Shown piece after piece: positions 49,048-60,399 of a stretch of 64,000 bases of DNA (positions are counted from its first letter, which is position 1; each line of letters opens with the position of its first letter). A program made the position numbers and the translations under genes. The notes below the pieces were generated by a model, which had not been told where the DNA came from, made no database searches, and saw only the letters and a program-made list of their open reading frames with translations. Source of the DNA: Pseudevernia furfuracea (lineage: Eukaryota; Ascomycota; Lecanoromycetes; Lecanorales; Parmeliaceae); the NCBI GenBank assembly GCA_022315425.1, contig JAIUPT010000035.1:496001-560000 (forward strand), given 5' to 3'.

Positions 49048-49164
49048 TTACGAACGTTACTTTATATTGTCGTTACTCTTAATCGATAACACTCAGTTAA
49101 CTCTACTCTGCATCTTTACTTCAGTCAACACTTATTCCAGTTCTCGTAATCTCAGTCTCTCGTC

Positions 49165-50517
49165 ATGACTCAACGTGTTACTGAGTTGCTACGTATAGCA
49201 TTTAGAGCCTTTGAAGACGTTTTTTAGAATAACCAAGTCAACGACTTTCTATCAGACACGATGTCTAATTCAGACATCATCGAAGTCGACTTCGATGTCT
49301 TCGTATCTCTCGTTCATCTTCAGATCAATATCTCTGATGATCTAACTAATGTCGCAGCGCTAAATCCCGAGCGACTTCTGAATATCTATCGTATTTAACA
49401 AGCTTTTATCGACGTCGTCGTGACAGATAACGACGCTTAGCGCTCTGAAATGCGAACTCTCGAAGTTCAAATGATAAACCTTCGTCGAGAGTTACGTCGC
49501 GAACAAGAGAAACACGAGCACGCGTAATCAAATAACTTCGTTAGCTTCTTCGAATCAGCTTAGTTCTTCTTTAAGATTAAGAAGACTTACGTCTTTATTA
49601 ATAATATTCTCGTCGTACGAAAAACACTTAAATATCTCGATCTTAACTCGTACGATGAGAATCGCGAAGCTCTTAAGAGATTTCTTTATAAGCTTAAGAT
49701 CAAGCTACACTTCAACTTCGATTAATATCATAATCAACACGATCAAATTCTATATATTATAGATCGTCTCAAGAACATCGTCGAACGACGTATTCTTTCT
49801 CTAGTAAAAGCGAAATACGAGATAGCGATTCGCATCATTAAAGAATTCTATAAGATCTTGAACACTATCTTCGACGATCTCGATAAGAAGACTATCGCAT
49901 AACGTTATATTCAAAAGCTCAGACAAGCGAATCGACTCTTTCATCAATATCTCGCGAACTTTAAAGCTCATATTAATAATATCGACTACGACGAAGAAAA
50001 TCAGCGATTCGCTTTTAAGAAAGATCTAAGTAGTGAGCTTAGAGCGCTTCTTATATCTATAGACGCGAGTCTGCTTTTCTTCGACGCGCTCAAGAAGCTC
50101 TATTAGCGAATAAACAGCGAGCAACGTCAAATTCAATTATTCGTTCTCCGTGTTATTCGTCTCAACTTAGACGTCTTCGCAACTTCAGCAGCCTCTGCGC
50201 CCCGTACGAACAATACCCTCGCAGTTTATAGATCTATCAACGATAACAATATCGTCATGAACCTATTCAACGTAATCCCTCGTCTCGCGAGAGCTCGTGA
50301 ATCTATCTCAGCTCAGAAACGTTAGAGACGTATCGATAACAAGCTATGTCTTTATGTCGAATACAGTGATTATATGTCTAAAGACTATTTCTTACGAAAA
50401 TTCATCGAAGAGCGTAAGACACTTCTTCGCACGATGAAATTCGCGTCCTTAGCTGCTCTCGCGATCTCTGAAGCTTCGAACTCGAGAAATACTTAGTCTT
50501 CTCATATCGTCGCGTGA
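49165..50517 (+). pseudogene. gag of element C, RIP-degraded
   Basis: ATG at 49165 begins MTQRVTELLRIAFRAFEDVF followed by TAG. Later text reads TLEVQMINLRRELRREQEKH and LKNIVERRILSLVKAKYEIA (capsid-like helices). A knuckle-like stretch, NKLCLYVEYSDYMSKDYF, has lost several Cys and His residues of the CCHC pattern. Most stops replace Gln codons. Confidence 0.75.
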
Positions 50518-53500
50518 GAGAATCTATTAAACAGATCTCGACTCTATCACTAATATCTCATAATTCACAGTCAATCTTAGTCTCTAAGCGACATCTTATT
50601 TATACTTATATACTTAGTCTAGATAATATTAGCTTAAAAGCAAAAAGTTTATTCGACTGTGATATCAGTGCTGAGTCTTTTCTTGATTCTATTTTCGCGC
50701 AATAATATAAAATCTCTTTGTTTTCTCTTGACATCTCTCGAGAGCTTTAAGAGTTTGACGATCAACTCGCTAAGTCAGACCTCGTAACACACTTCGCTCG
50801 AGCGTTCTTTCAAGTTTCGAAGCACTCGAAATTCCTCGTAACAATTATCTTCTTCGTTATCACTCTTTCTATCTACGATATCGTTATCGAACTTCTCTGA
50901 ATAAAGAAAAACTATATTAAGATTCATTTCTTCTCTGAGGGAAACACACTTAGCTATCGCTCAGAGCTCGTCATCGACGCGAAACTCGTTCTAATACCTC
51001 TTCAATCCTCATCTACATCCTTTAGCGACTACGAAGCTCTTAGTGTCTTCGACTCGAAGAAAGAATATTCTCTTAATTATTATATTATTCGTCGTCAGAC
51101 GAAACGACGTCGAGCGCGATTTCTAAAGAATCTTATTGTCGAAACTCTACGAATCACGATATGAGACTTTAGAACTCACTTACGAAAGAGCTCTTTATCT
51201 CTCTCAGTCTTAGTTCTCAAGTTCGCGACGCCCTTTAAGATTCGTATAATAGAGACGACGTCTTTCGTTAAGCTTGTTAAGAATCTCGAGATTCAACTAT
51301 TCGCGATCACGATGGACGATATCGAAAAGACTTTAGAGGAAAAGTCTTATCCCGACTCGAGCATTATCGTTTCAGTCGAATATTAAAACTTTCTAGACGT
51401 GTTCTCGCGCGAGAAAGTCGAGAAGCTTTTCTCTTATCGAGACTATGATCATAAAATCGATCTATTATCGAGCAAGGAGTCTAATTTCGACTCTATATAC
51501 TTAATATTATAAGACGAGTTATAGATGCTTAAGAAGTATTTAGACGATAACTTGATCAAAGAGTTTATTCGTTTAAGCAAGTTCTCAGTCGTCTCGCTCG
51601 TATTCTTCGTTCGAAAGCTCGATAACGATCTTCGTTTGTGCGTAGATTATCGAGCGCTCAACGTTATTATTATCAAGAATCGTTATTCACTCTCTTTAAT
51701 TTAAGAGACTCTCGCTCGCATTTGTAAGATCAAAAAGTTCATCACTCTAGATATTATCGCAGTCTTTAATAAGCTACGTATAACTAAGGGCGAGAAATAA
51801 AAGACGATCTTTCGCACGCGATACGGGTTCTACGAATCTCTAGTTATGAACTTTAAACTCTGCGACGTCCCCTTTACGTTTTAGAATTACATTAACGATA
51901 TACTTCACGAGTATTTAGACGATTTCTGTATCGTTTATATCGATAATATTCTAATTTATAGCGATAACGATAAGAAGCACATTAAGCACGTTCGACTCGT
52001 ACTCGAGCGTCTTCGCGAGACGAGACTTCAAATCGATGTACAGAAATGCTTCTTCGAAGTCATCGAAGTCAAGTATCTAGACTTGATTATTACTATTCGA
52101 GATGTTCAGATGAATATGAAGAAGATATTCGCGATTTTAGAATAAAATACTCTTCGAAACGTTAAGAACGTTTAGAGCTTTCTAGACTTTGTTAATTTCT
52201 ATCGACGCTTTATTCAAGAATTCTCTCGACTCGCTGACCTTCTAACGTAGCTTATCAAGAAGAATCAATTCTTTATGTGATCTCTTAAGTGTTAGAAAGC
52301 CTTCGACTCTCTAAAGAAAGTCTTTATCACAGTCTTAATTCTACTACATTTCGACTCGAAGAAGCAGATCGTCGTGAAAACCGACGCTTCGAATCACGTT
52401 GTGACGAGAATCATATCGCAATACGATAGCGACGAATCTCTAAGATCAGTCGTTTACTTCTTCATTAAGATAAGTCTCGCGAAATATAACTACGAAATCT
52501 ACGATAAGAAACTCTTAGTTATTATTAGAACTTTCGAGCTTTGACGTTTCGAGCTAAAAGATATCGAAGAGCCCGTTACGATTCTATTCGATCATAAGAA
52601 TCTCGAATACTTTATAACTATTAAGCTTCTAAGTCGACGTCAAGCTCGCTGATTAGAGTTTTTATCTCGATTCAACTTCAAGATTACGTATCGATTTAAC
52701 GATTTAAATCGTCGCGTTGACGCTTTTATTCGATAGTTAAAAGATCTTTCGCGAGAGAAGAAGAATCATCGTCAAAAGTATTAATAATAGATTATCTTAA
52801 AATCTGAAAATCTTGATATTTAGATCTTTGCGCTCTTAGAATTCGTTTTAAAGATACGCTTAATTCTCCTCATATCAATGTTTCTAATCGAATTAAGTCT
52901 CGAATTCTCGAAGTCTGCGGAATCTCTCTTTAAAGACTCTAAAGACGATTTCGAAGATTCGATAAACGAGATAATCGCTTTAGAACTCGTTTTGAATCGC
53001 GTCTATCGACAAGATTCTTAAATCAAGATCATCTTTAAAGCTTTACGAGGCGGCGCTCGTAAACTTAAGAATATATCTCTAACGAAACTCGACGAAAGAG
53101 ACGAGCGCATTTACTTTCACAGTGATCGAATACTCGTCTTCGACAATAACGACTTAAGACTAAGAATTCTTCGTCTTGTCTACGACTTTCTTAACGCTAA
53201 CCATTCGAGAAAGATCAAGCAGTACGAACTTATATTCAGAGCTTATTAATGATCAGGGCTTCGAAACGACGTTCGACGATAAGTGCGAAATTGTCACGAT
53301 TGCTCTCGATTTAAGATCTCTTAAGATAAGAAGCACGAATTGCTTAAGTCTCTTTTCGTGCCCGATAGACGATAGACGCACATCTCGATAAATTTCATCG
53401 TTGATTTCTTTTTAAGTTTAGATCACTTCGAGCGAAATTATATCAATATTCTCGTCGTCGTCGATCGACTTTTTAAGATAATAAAATATATTCTCATAAA

Positions 53501-54010
53501 CAAAATAAACGCCGAGGCTATCGTCAAAGTATTCTATCTGTGAGTTTAAAAGAATCACGACTTTTCAATCATTATTATTTTCGATCGAGATACTCAGTTC
53601 GAGTTCGAATTCTAATACGAGCTATATAAGCTCGCGAGCATCAAGATTATTCTTTCGATAACATTTCACCTCGAAATAGACGATTAGATCGAATACTTCA
53701 ACGCTGTTTTGAAGCAATATCTTCGCGCGTATATCGTTTTTCTTCAGAACGACTAAGCTAAGTGATTGTCTTTCGTAGAATTCTTTATCAACAATCATAT
53801 CTTAGAGACTACTATCGTCAGCTTATTCTTCGTCAACTCGAATCAGAACCCTCGAATAGATTTCGAGTTCTCGAGGCACTTTAACGACTCTATAATTCTC
53901 GAAGATGTTTAGCTTCGAGACTCTATAGAGAACTTTATAATTAAGATACTTAAAATCGACGAGATTCTTAAAAAACAAATAACTTACGCTTAAGTCAATT
54001 AAAAGAAATT
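50518..54010 (+). pseudogene. pol of element C (protease, RT, RNase H, integrase), RIP-degraded
   Basis: The protease remnant is near 50,640-50,900 (SLFDCDISAESFLDSIFA; SIYDIVIELL). The reverse transcriptase at about 51,500-52,150 reads VVSLVFFVRKLDNDLRLCVD and YRALN, with the active site YIDN at 51936-51947 instead of YIDD, one G-to-A change. RNase H at about 52,370-52,740 starts KTDASNHVV. The integrase zinc region is near 53,280-53,370 and its core at about 53,400-53,800 (HLEIDDxIEYFNAVLKQYLR). Stops are frequent at Gln and Trp positions throughout. Confidence 0.85.
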
Positions 54011-54289
54011 TGTTAATCGAAATCGTCAATTCGATCTCAAGTATCGCGAGAGCGATAAGATCTGATTGAACGCTCGAAATCTCTGAATCGAGAAGAGACG
54101 TACTCGAAAACTAATTAACAAGTTCGAAGATCTCTTCAAGATTACGAAAGTCGTTAATTCTCACGTCTATCGTCTCGAACTACTCACAGATTAAAGCTAT
54201 TATAATATATTCGACATCACTCTATTGCGTCTCGAATCTAATAATATCTTACTCGAATAGATGTCGTCGTTCTCGATATTATTTCCCTC

Positions 54290-54580
54290 TATTAAAATCG
54301 ATCGATATCAAGTATTCTCAATCGACAAAATCATCAGCGTCAGAATAAGACGCGATCGCCCGTATTATAGAATTCAGTGAATCAATTTCGGCGCGCCTTT
54401 CAGACTTAAATCTTTTAACAACGTCTGCATAACAATCGAAGTCATAAACGAGTTTTACGAGAAGTACTCTATCGCCGCAGAGCACCTCATCTGAGAAACG
54501 TTTAAAAACGACTCGAACAATTCTAAGTTTCGCAACGACGACAGTGACGACGACGGCGACGACGACGGGCTGTTCGTTCT
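54290..54580 (+). pseudogene. chromodomain-like end of element C integrase, with acidic tail
   Basis: Reads DRYQVFSIDKIISVRIRRDR and PYYRIQ, a TGA at the expected Trp, then INFGAPFRLKSFNNV and EVINEFYEKYSIAAEHL, matching the layout of an integrase chromodomain that targets heterochromatin. An Asp-rich run follows (DDSDDDGDDDG, about 54,537-54,570). Confidence 0.65.
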
Positions 54581-54884
54581 TTAGAAATAGCGCATGTGTC
54601 TCAGAAGCTCCCGAGCGCATAGCGTCACCGATCATCAATATTAAGAATTAGTTATCTAAAACGATCTCGAAAGATCTTACGATCGAACGCACGCACTTGA
54701 AAATATGCAGCTAGGAGAATTTCAGTTAATAAATTTTATTCGCTTTCACATATACTCTACGACCTCGATTTGCTCTGAATTTGATATACACTAATTCATT
54801 TCAAAATTTTATTTTCAAATAATCGTATTTTTTCAAAAAGTGAAATTGATCTCGCAGAAGCTCGAATTTGAAGAGGGCGAGTAC

Positions 54885-55189
54885 TATCACGATCGTAAAA
54901 TCGTCCCATCAAAAATTCTAAGTCAAGTTCACCTGAATCACCCGAATGTCAAGTTCACCTCAACTACTCAATATTCAAGTTTCACCTCAGCTACTCGACG
55001 CTCGGCTGACTAGCACTCGCTCGGGCGCTACTGCTAGCAAGGCTTCTACGGGTATTTAAGAAGCGAATTTCTCATAGCGAACTTGTTTCTCTTCTTTTCT
55101 CTTTACGTTCGTCTTATATAATAGATCTAGATCATAGCTACTCAATATTATCTTAAGTTTAGAATAACACTTCACTTCCCTTCGTGACA
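54885..55189 (+). repeat. right LTR of element C (305 bp)
   Basis: Same length and near-identical sequence to the left LTR. It is followed by CGAAC, the target duplication, and then the rest of the solo LTR. Confidence 0.9.
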
Positions 55190-55602
55190 CGAACTCGAAA
55201 GTCAAAGTCAGAATCTGAATTTCATAAGTCAAGTTCACCCTCGCTACCCGGCGCTCGGCTGACTAGCACCCGCCCGGGCGCTACTGCTAGCTAGGCTTCT
55301 ACGGGTATTTAAGAAGCGGATTTCTCATAGCGAACTTGTTTCTCTTCTTTTCTCTTTGCGTTCGTCTTGTAAGATAGATCTAAATCATAGCTACTCAATA
55401 TCATCTCAAGTTCAGAATAACACTTCACTTCCCTTCGTGACATCTAGACGTGATATCGGAGTGATATATGGTGTGTCCTAGAATGAATAGAATATCAAGT
55501 ATAAAGGTGTCTATGTACAGTGGAATGCTGAAGGTATCATGGTGCGCCAAGGTCACTAGCCGGGTAGGGCTGAGCTAGTAGGGCTGGCCTGAAACCATGA
55601 CA

Positions 55603-56612
55603 CTACCCCCTCCTCAAAACATCGCCATGTCCTCATGGCTAGCCTCCCGCCGGTGACGTTTCGTCGCGAGCATGACGTCATACGGTCGCAGGGGTTCTCA
55701 AATGAAGAGAATCGGTGAAGAAATGAAGAAATGGTGGCCCGAAACGTGTTTTGCCATGGTGGAAATTCGAGTCTTGGCGCATTTTCTGAAAGGCCCAAAT
55801 CTTCTAAAAACGCAATGTTCGAATCGCATGCTGATTTCGAATGGGCTAGCGCAATGCGGCTTAGCGCCACGTGACTCCGCGTGTCGACATGCTCAATAAA
55901 GAGATCGAATCCTTCTCATCTTCTATGACTAGGTCAAACTAAAGAGCTCTTCAAAGACTTTCTCTTTTCAAATGCCATTGTCGCAGACTCACGTTCGTCG
56001 ATGTTATTTTCGTGCCTCATTAACCAACATCGATATCCTTCTGATGTCGTTCTAGACACATGTCATTGTCGCAGACTCACGTCCCGTCGATGTTGTTTTC
56101 GTGCCTCGTTGGCCAACATCGATATTCTTCTGTGATATTGTTCAACGTCCCCGCAGGGTCAATATCGATATCTTTCTGATGTCTTTATACTAGACACATG
56201 TCATTGTCGCAGACTCACGTCCGTCGATGTTGTTTTCGTGCCTCGTTGATCAACATCGATATTCTTCTGTGATATTGTTCAACGTCCTCGCAGGGTCAAT
56301 ATCGATATCTTTCTGATGTCTTTATATTAGACAAATGCCATTGTCGCAGACTCACGTCGTTGTCAGATAGAATGTTGTTGTAGTACTCCGTAGAGTCAAC
56401 ATCGGAAGAGGTAGACAGGGCAGGCACGAGATAGTCAAAATATCTCTGCAGACAGGTAGGCAGGGCAGACGAGAGATAGTGAAATAATCTCAGACAAACA
56501 AGTGATATTTCTTCGAGATACCTCCGCTATAATATTAAGCAGATAGGTAGATAAGCAGGTGAGCAACAGTTAATAATAGCATACTCAGACTAGAATTGAA
56601 TACTTGATATTA
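55603..56612 (-). other. internal region of element D
   Basis: On the minus strand, an ORF remnant near 55870-55556 contains LAHSKSACDSNIAFLEDLGL, related to the KSACD block at the end of element B. The blocks GTCGCGAGCATGACGTCA (55663-55680) and CATGTCCTCATGGCT (55626-55640) are shared with element A (40618-40634 with two differences; 40464-40478 exact). The other half is tandem repeats. No complete gene. Confidence 0.6.
55975..56362. repeat. tandem repeat, period about 138 bp
   Basis: The start of the unit (CATTGTCGCAGACTCACG) recurs at about 55975, 56063, 56201 and 56338. Two units are full (138 and 137 bp), the first lacks about 50 bp and the last is partial. Each unit contains self-complementary words (GATGTTG..CAACATC) and the motif CAATATCGATATCTTTCTGA. 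Confidence 0.8.
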
Positions 56613-56780
56613 TGTCAGAGTCTAGACGTGATATCGAAGTGATATATAATGTGTTCTAGAATAAATAGAATATCAAGTATAAAGATGTCTATGTATAGTG
56701 AAATACTAAAGGTATCATGATGCGTCAAGGTCACTAGCCGGGTAGAGCTGAGCTAGTAGGGCTGACCTGAAATCATGACA
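56613..56780 (-). repeat. intact LTR of element D (168 bp)
   Basis: Begins TGTCAGAGTCTAGACGTGAT and ends AATCATGACA, followed by the target duplication CGTGA. It matches the split LTR at 48596-48608 plus 55448-55602 in length and sequence. Confidence 0.88.
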
Positions 56781-56785
56781 CGTGA

Positions 56786-59349
56786 GTTGTGTATAAGTTT
56801 GTTTTTTCAAACTTTTTCTTTCAACAAAACATATTTCTCTTTTTTCTAATTCATAGCTATCAAACGTAGACATTACACTCTTTACACTTATATTAAACAT
56901 TGTCGTATTATCTATTTGATTATGACTGCTTAGATCTTTTTGATGATTGATCTCTCGATCTACGTTCTCTTTCGCTCTGCGATAAGTTAAATTAATCGTG
57001 ATTTCGCGTGCGTTTTTAACACGTTTACAGTCTTATTCTTATAGTATTGTTAATCGATTCTTCGTGTAAGTGAAGACGTTGATTAAAAACTTCTATTGTC
57101 GTTGTCTTTAAATAGCGAATTAACATATCTCGAATAGCTATAATGTTATTTCGCGAAGATAAAAGAGATGCTACGAAAGTGCGCTCACTACGTCGATCTA
57201 CGAATCGATTGTAAGTTCGTACGTAAATATATATAGTTCATAATTCAAACATAACTGAAGCGTCTGTTGATCTCAATTTAAGATTCTCTCTACGTGAGAG
57301 ATTAGATATCTAACGAATAATCTATTACGACGCCGCGTTTATCGCGAGCGCATCATCCGTCGCGGGTGAGTGTATGGGCATTCACAATATGTCAGCGGGC
57401 CGTTTTTGGCTGTCTGTGTGAAGGTATTTAACATCGAGTTGTCCCGCAATGAGCGAGTCCAGGATCGCCTTGAGGGGAAGAAAAAGTCGAACGCATTGAC
57501 GATTCAACTAGATCAAGCCAAGTCGCTTCGACGGATCGGCACGGCTCTGAAGGGCATCTACGATGTTCTTCGATTGAGAGTATATTTTTCTCACGTCTAA
57601 CAAACGTTTCAAGCACGTGATAGCTACGCTAACGATTCGCTAGACAGACTTGTCTCTCATGAATTCAAAGACGTTTCAGAGGTCTGACGATTCTCCTTCG
57701 TCGACGAAGAACGACATTAACGACGACATCAGCAGCAGTAGTAGTAACAGCAGCAGTAACAGCAGTAATAGCAATCGCAGCAATCGTAATCGCGAAGTTG
57801 ATGACGATGATAACGATAAGGACGAGGTCTTCGTCGACGAGGTTGACGTCTTCGAGTCGTCTTTTCTCGACGGAGTCTCTGACTTCTTTACGTCTCTCGT
57901 CGTCTCTTTCTTTAGTTTCGCTGTAGCTAGAGCGAGAGAGTTAAAGAAATTAAATATAAATGTTATTATCTAGAGAATTAATGCGAACGACGAGGAGGAG
58001 AATAAGAATAAGAATAATAACGAGAGGAATTGAGTGAACGAAGACGAGATAATATAAGAGGCGGAGTAATCTGACCCTACGTCGATATCTTTGATGCGTC
58101 TGACTCTCGAGTTAGATATGATAGATATACTCTGCGCTGCTTATGAGTTGTGTTTTTTCGATTCTCTTTAATCTTTAAACATCTTTTTTTATTGCGATGT
58201 CTTCGAGCAATTTTAAAATCGTTATTCTTCGAGATATTATCTTTTATATATCTATCGTGCTCTTCGTCTCTGCTTCTTTAACTTTTCGAAAGCGTCTTAT
58301 AACTTTTATGAATGTTTTATATCTTTCTTTAATACTTATTAATTATATTTATAAGAGTACTCAGTTCAACGAATAAGGTATTTTATCTCACTTTTGCGCT
58401 TTCGCTTGTTTAAGATCTTTTCGATCTCTTATTCTTTTTTATTATTTATTAATTTCGCTGTTATATATATTAACATTATATTATTATCTCTACGACGATA
58501 GAGTTCTAATAGTGATATATAAAAAAAGTTATATATGCGATAAATTAACGAAAGTGTTAATCGATAAGCTTACTTGTCTACGACATTTCGAATAATGAAT
58601 AAATCAATTATCTTATTCGAAAGCTTCTTATTTGATCGTTTTTGTTTGAGATTCTTGATTAATAACATTATCAAGTCTTCTTTTTAAAAGAATTATGCTT
58701 AATGCTTTTTGTTGTACGTCCTCGCTTACGATTCGAATACTTTTTATTAACGTTTTATAAGTTCTTCTCGTAACGTATAAATTTCTTTCACACGTTCTTT
58801 CGCTGTTAATATCTTCTCTTAAGAAGAATCGTTCTCGATTTGTCAAAATTCGGATCACGTGACATGGTCACGTAATGCGCTAAGGCGCATCCTTATAGTC
58901 GTTCTTTACTCTCGTAGCATTCTATAGTTAACAACTAAGTGTCCTACCACCTATTCTTGACAGGTTATGAGCCCGGGCTTGCCCGGCGACTGTTTCACTT
59001 ATACTCTATGTCTATCAGAGCCACAGTGATCTCTAAGCATCACGAGTTCATCGCAATGGACGCCGCGACAGCTATGAGACTCTGTTTTTCAATCTTCTTG
59101 AGATGGGCATTGCCTCTCTACAAAATGATCGTCTTTGAAATTCGAGGGGCTGGGAGCCCTATCGCAAATCGATTCACGGCATATCGAATCTAATCGAACG
59201 TCGAACTTGTTATACGACCGAATTCCACTAAGGCCTCTGAAACATTGTCAGCTTCCCTGCGTGGGACACGCTAAACACGCTCAACGAGGACATTTCTCTC
59301 GCGATGTACACCGCTTCAGCGTTGATAAAGCGTTTACGTGAATCGAATC
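56786..59349. other. AT-rich degraded region with two coding-like islands
   Basis: 57,370-57,600 is an island of ordinary composition holding a 77-codon ORF (FNIELSRNERVQDRLEGKKK, SLRRIGTALKGIYDVLR). 57,656-57,973 is an ORF with Ser/Asn repeats (SSSSSNSSSNSSNSNRSNRN) then acidic residues. 58,900-59,340 is again less AT-rich. None can be assigned; the rest is TA-rich without features. Confidence 0.4.
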
Positions 59350-60399
59350 AATTGTGACGACTCAAGAGGCTGAACTTCAGCATCAAATCGTCTGATCACA
59401 CTTCAGAGTTGATTAGTCATCGACAAATCTTCACTCAGAGCGCGTATACGTCTATTGAGGGTCAAAACAATAAGAATTTCTTATTGAGATAGATCTTTCG
59501 ACCCCATAAGTCCTCTAAAGAAGAGAGCTGAGACCCAGTCATCGAATTCTTTTCATCGTCATTCGACTTTATTCTATCATCGAATATGACTTTATCTCAC
59601 GACGACAGTCATCGAAGCGACTATTTTAAATTCGAGTTTCTGTCGAAGACTCAGTATAAGAAGAACGTTATTCCCCTTCGAAGATCTGCACGTCTTTAGC
59701 AATTGTCTTCGATACAGTCTCAGCGAAAATTAGATCAATTCAAATCTTTCTTGTCTCTAAGTATCTTTTATCTTAATAATATCGCTCGTATCTATCGAAG
59801 ATTCAAGCATAAGCACTTTTTATTTCTCGTGTAAGAACTCGAAGATCAGTAACAAAAGTTGTTAGATATCGATAAGACTCTCGAGAACTCTGACGGAGAT
59901 TAGAACATCTATTTCACTCTCACTGCTTTCGCGAACGTTAGTAGTATCGACTTTCAATTCGAAGTTAACGAAGACACTCTCAGTGTCTTAAGTAACACTG
60001 AGTTATTCGATCTTCGTGTCAAAAGCTCTCTGAATCTCACTTCTTCGACTTCGACTTCTTCGACTTTAAGGCCTTCGTTCTCTATCGCCTCAGTCATCTC
60101 TCAAGCTAAGTCTTTCGTTTGAGCATTATCGCCGTCACTATTTATATCGTACGTGTCGCTCTTAGAAACCTTCTTAATAATTCTCAGCATCTATAATCGA
60201 CGGAGAATCAAGCGCATAAGACGTCGCAAGAAACATATCAGCTTTAGTAGTTTCAGCGACTGACTCTCTCGAAGAGAGAAGCGCTTTCTCTCTAAACTTC
60301 ATTGTTATTTTGAAGTTCAATCTAAGATATCGTCGATGAAAGTAGAATATCAACAATTGATTGATGCTCAACAATCTTATTTTCTTTAATGCGATCATT
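59350..60399 (+). other. RIP-degraded sequence upstream of the copia remnant
   Basis: All frames are broken by many stops. It probably belongs to the same degraded element as the gag remnant that follows, or to another repeat. No domain is readable. Confidence 0.35.

Larger units (their letters stand above)
48743..55189 (+). mobile_element. element C: full-length RIP-degraded Ty3/gypsy-like retrotransposon with chromodomain
   Basis: LTRs at 48743-49047 and 54885-55189, each 305 bp, ending CTTCGTGACA; the first bases read TATCACG where TGTCACG is expected. Target duplication CGAAC lies at 48738-48742 and 55190-55194. The internal 5.8 kb holds gag, protease, reverse transcriptase, RNase H, integrase and chromodomain in the Ty3/gypsy order, all in one direction but with dozens of TAA, TAG and TGA codons. 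CA and TG dinucleotides look scarce while CG remains abundant, as expected of RIP. It cannot encode active proteins. Confidence 0.9.
48609..55442 (+). mobile_element. solo LTR (variant of element C LTR) interrupted by element C
   Basis: The left part, 48609-48742 (TGTCACGGTCGCAAAACCG), and the right part, 55195-55442 (ending CTTCGTGACA), form one LTR of about 382 bp. It is inserted in the LTR of D with target duplication TCTAG, and itself carries element C with target duplication CGAAC. Short internal repeats of TCAAGTTCACCTCAACTACC type occur three or four times in its first half. Confidence 0.82.
48596..56780 (-). mobile_element. LTR element D (short, non-autonomous), host of the nested insertions
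   Basis: Its left LTR is split: 48596-48608 joins 55448-55602. Its right LTR is 56613-56780. Both are 168 bp, begin TGTCAG and end CATGACA. The target duplication CGTGA is at 48591-48595 and 56781-56785. The CTACCCCCTCCTC after the left LTR is a purine tract on the minus strand, so the element is in minus orientation. Its own internal DNA is only 1,010 bp (55603-56612), with no pol and only a gag-tail-like remnant. It is related to elements A and B by the shared blocks near the purine tract. Confidence 0.85.

Noticed and set aside
54318..54638. 106-codon minus-strand ORF (Val/Asp-rich)
   Set aside because: Antisense shadow of the chromodomain and Asp-rich tail of element C.
55975..56362. CRISPR-like array
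   Set aside because: The repeats are about 138 bp and contiguous, not short repeats with unique spacers; the genome is eukaryotic.
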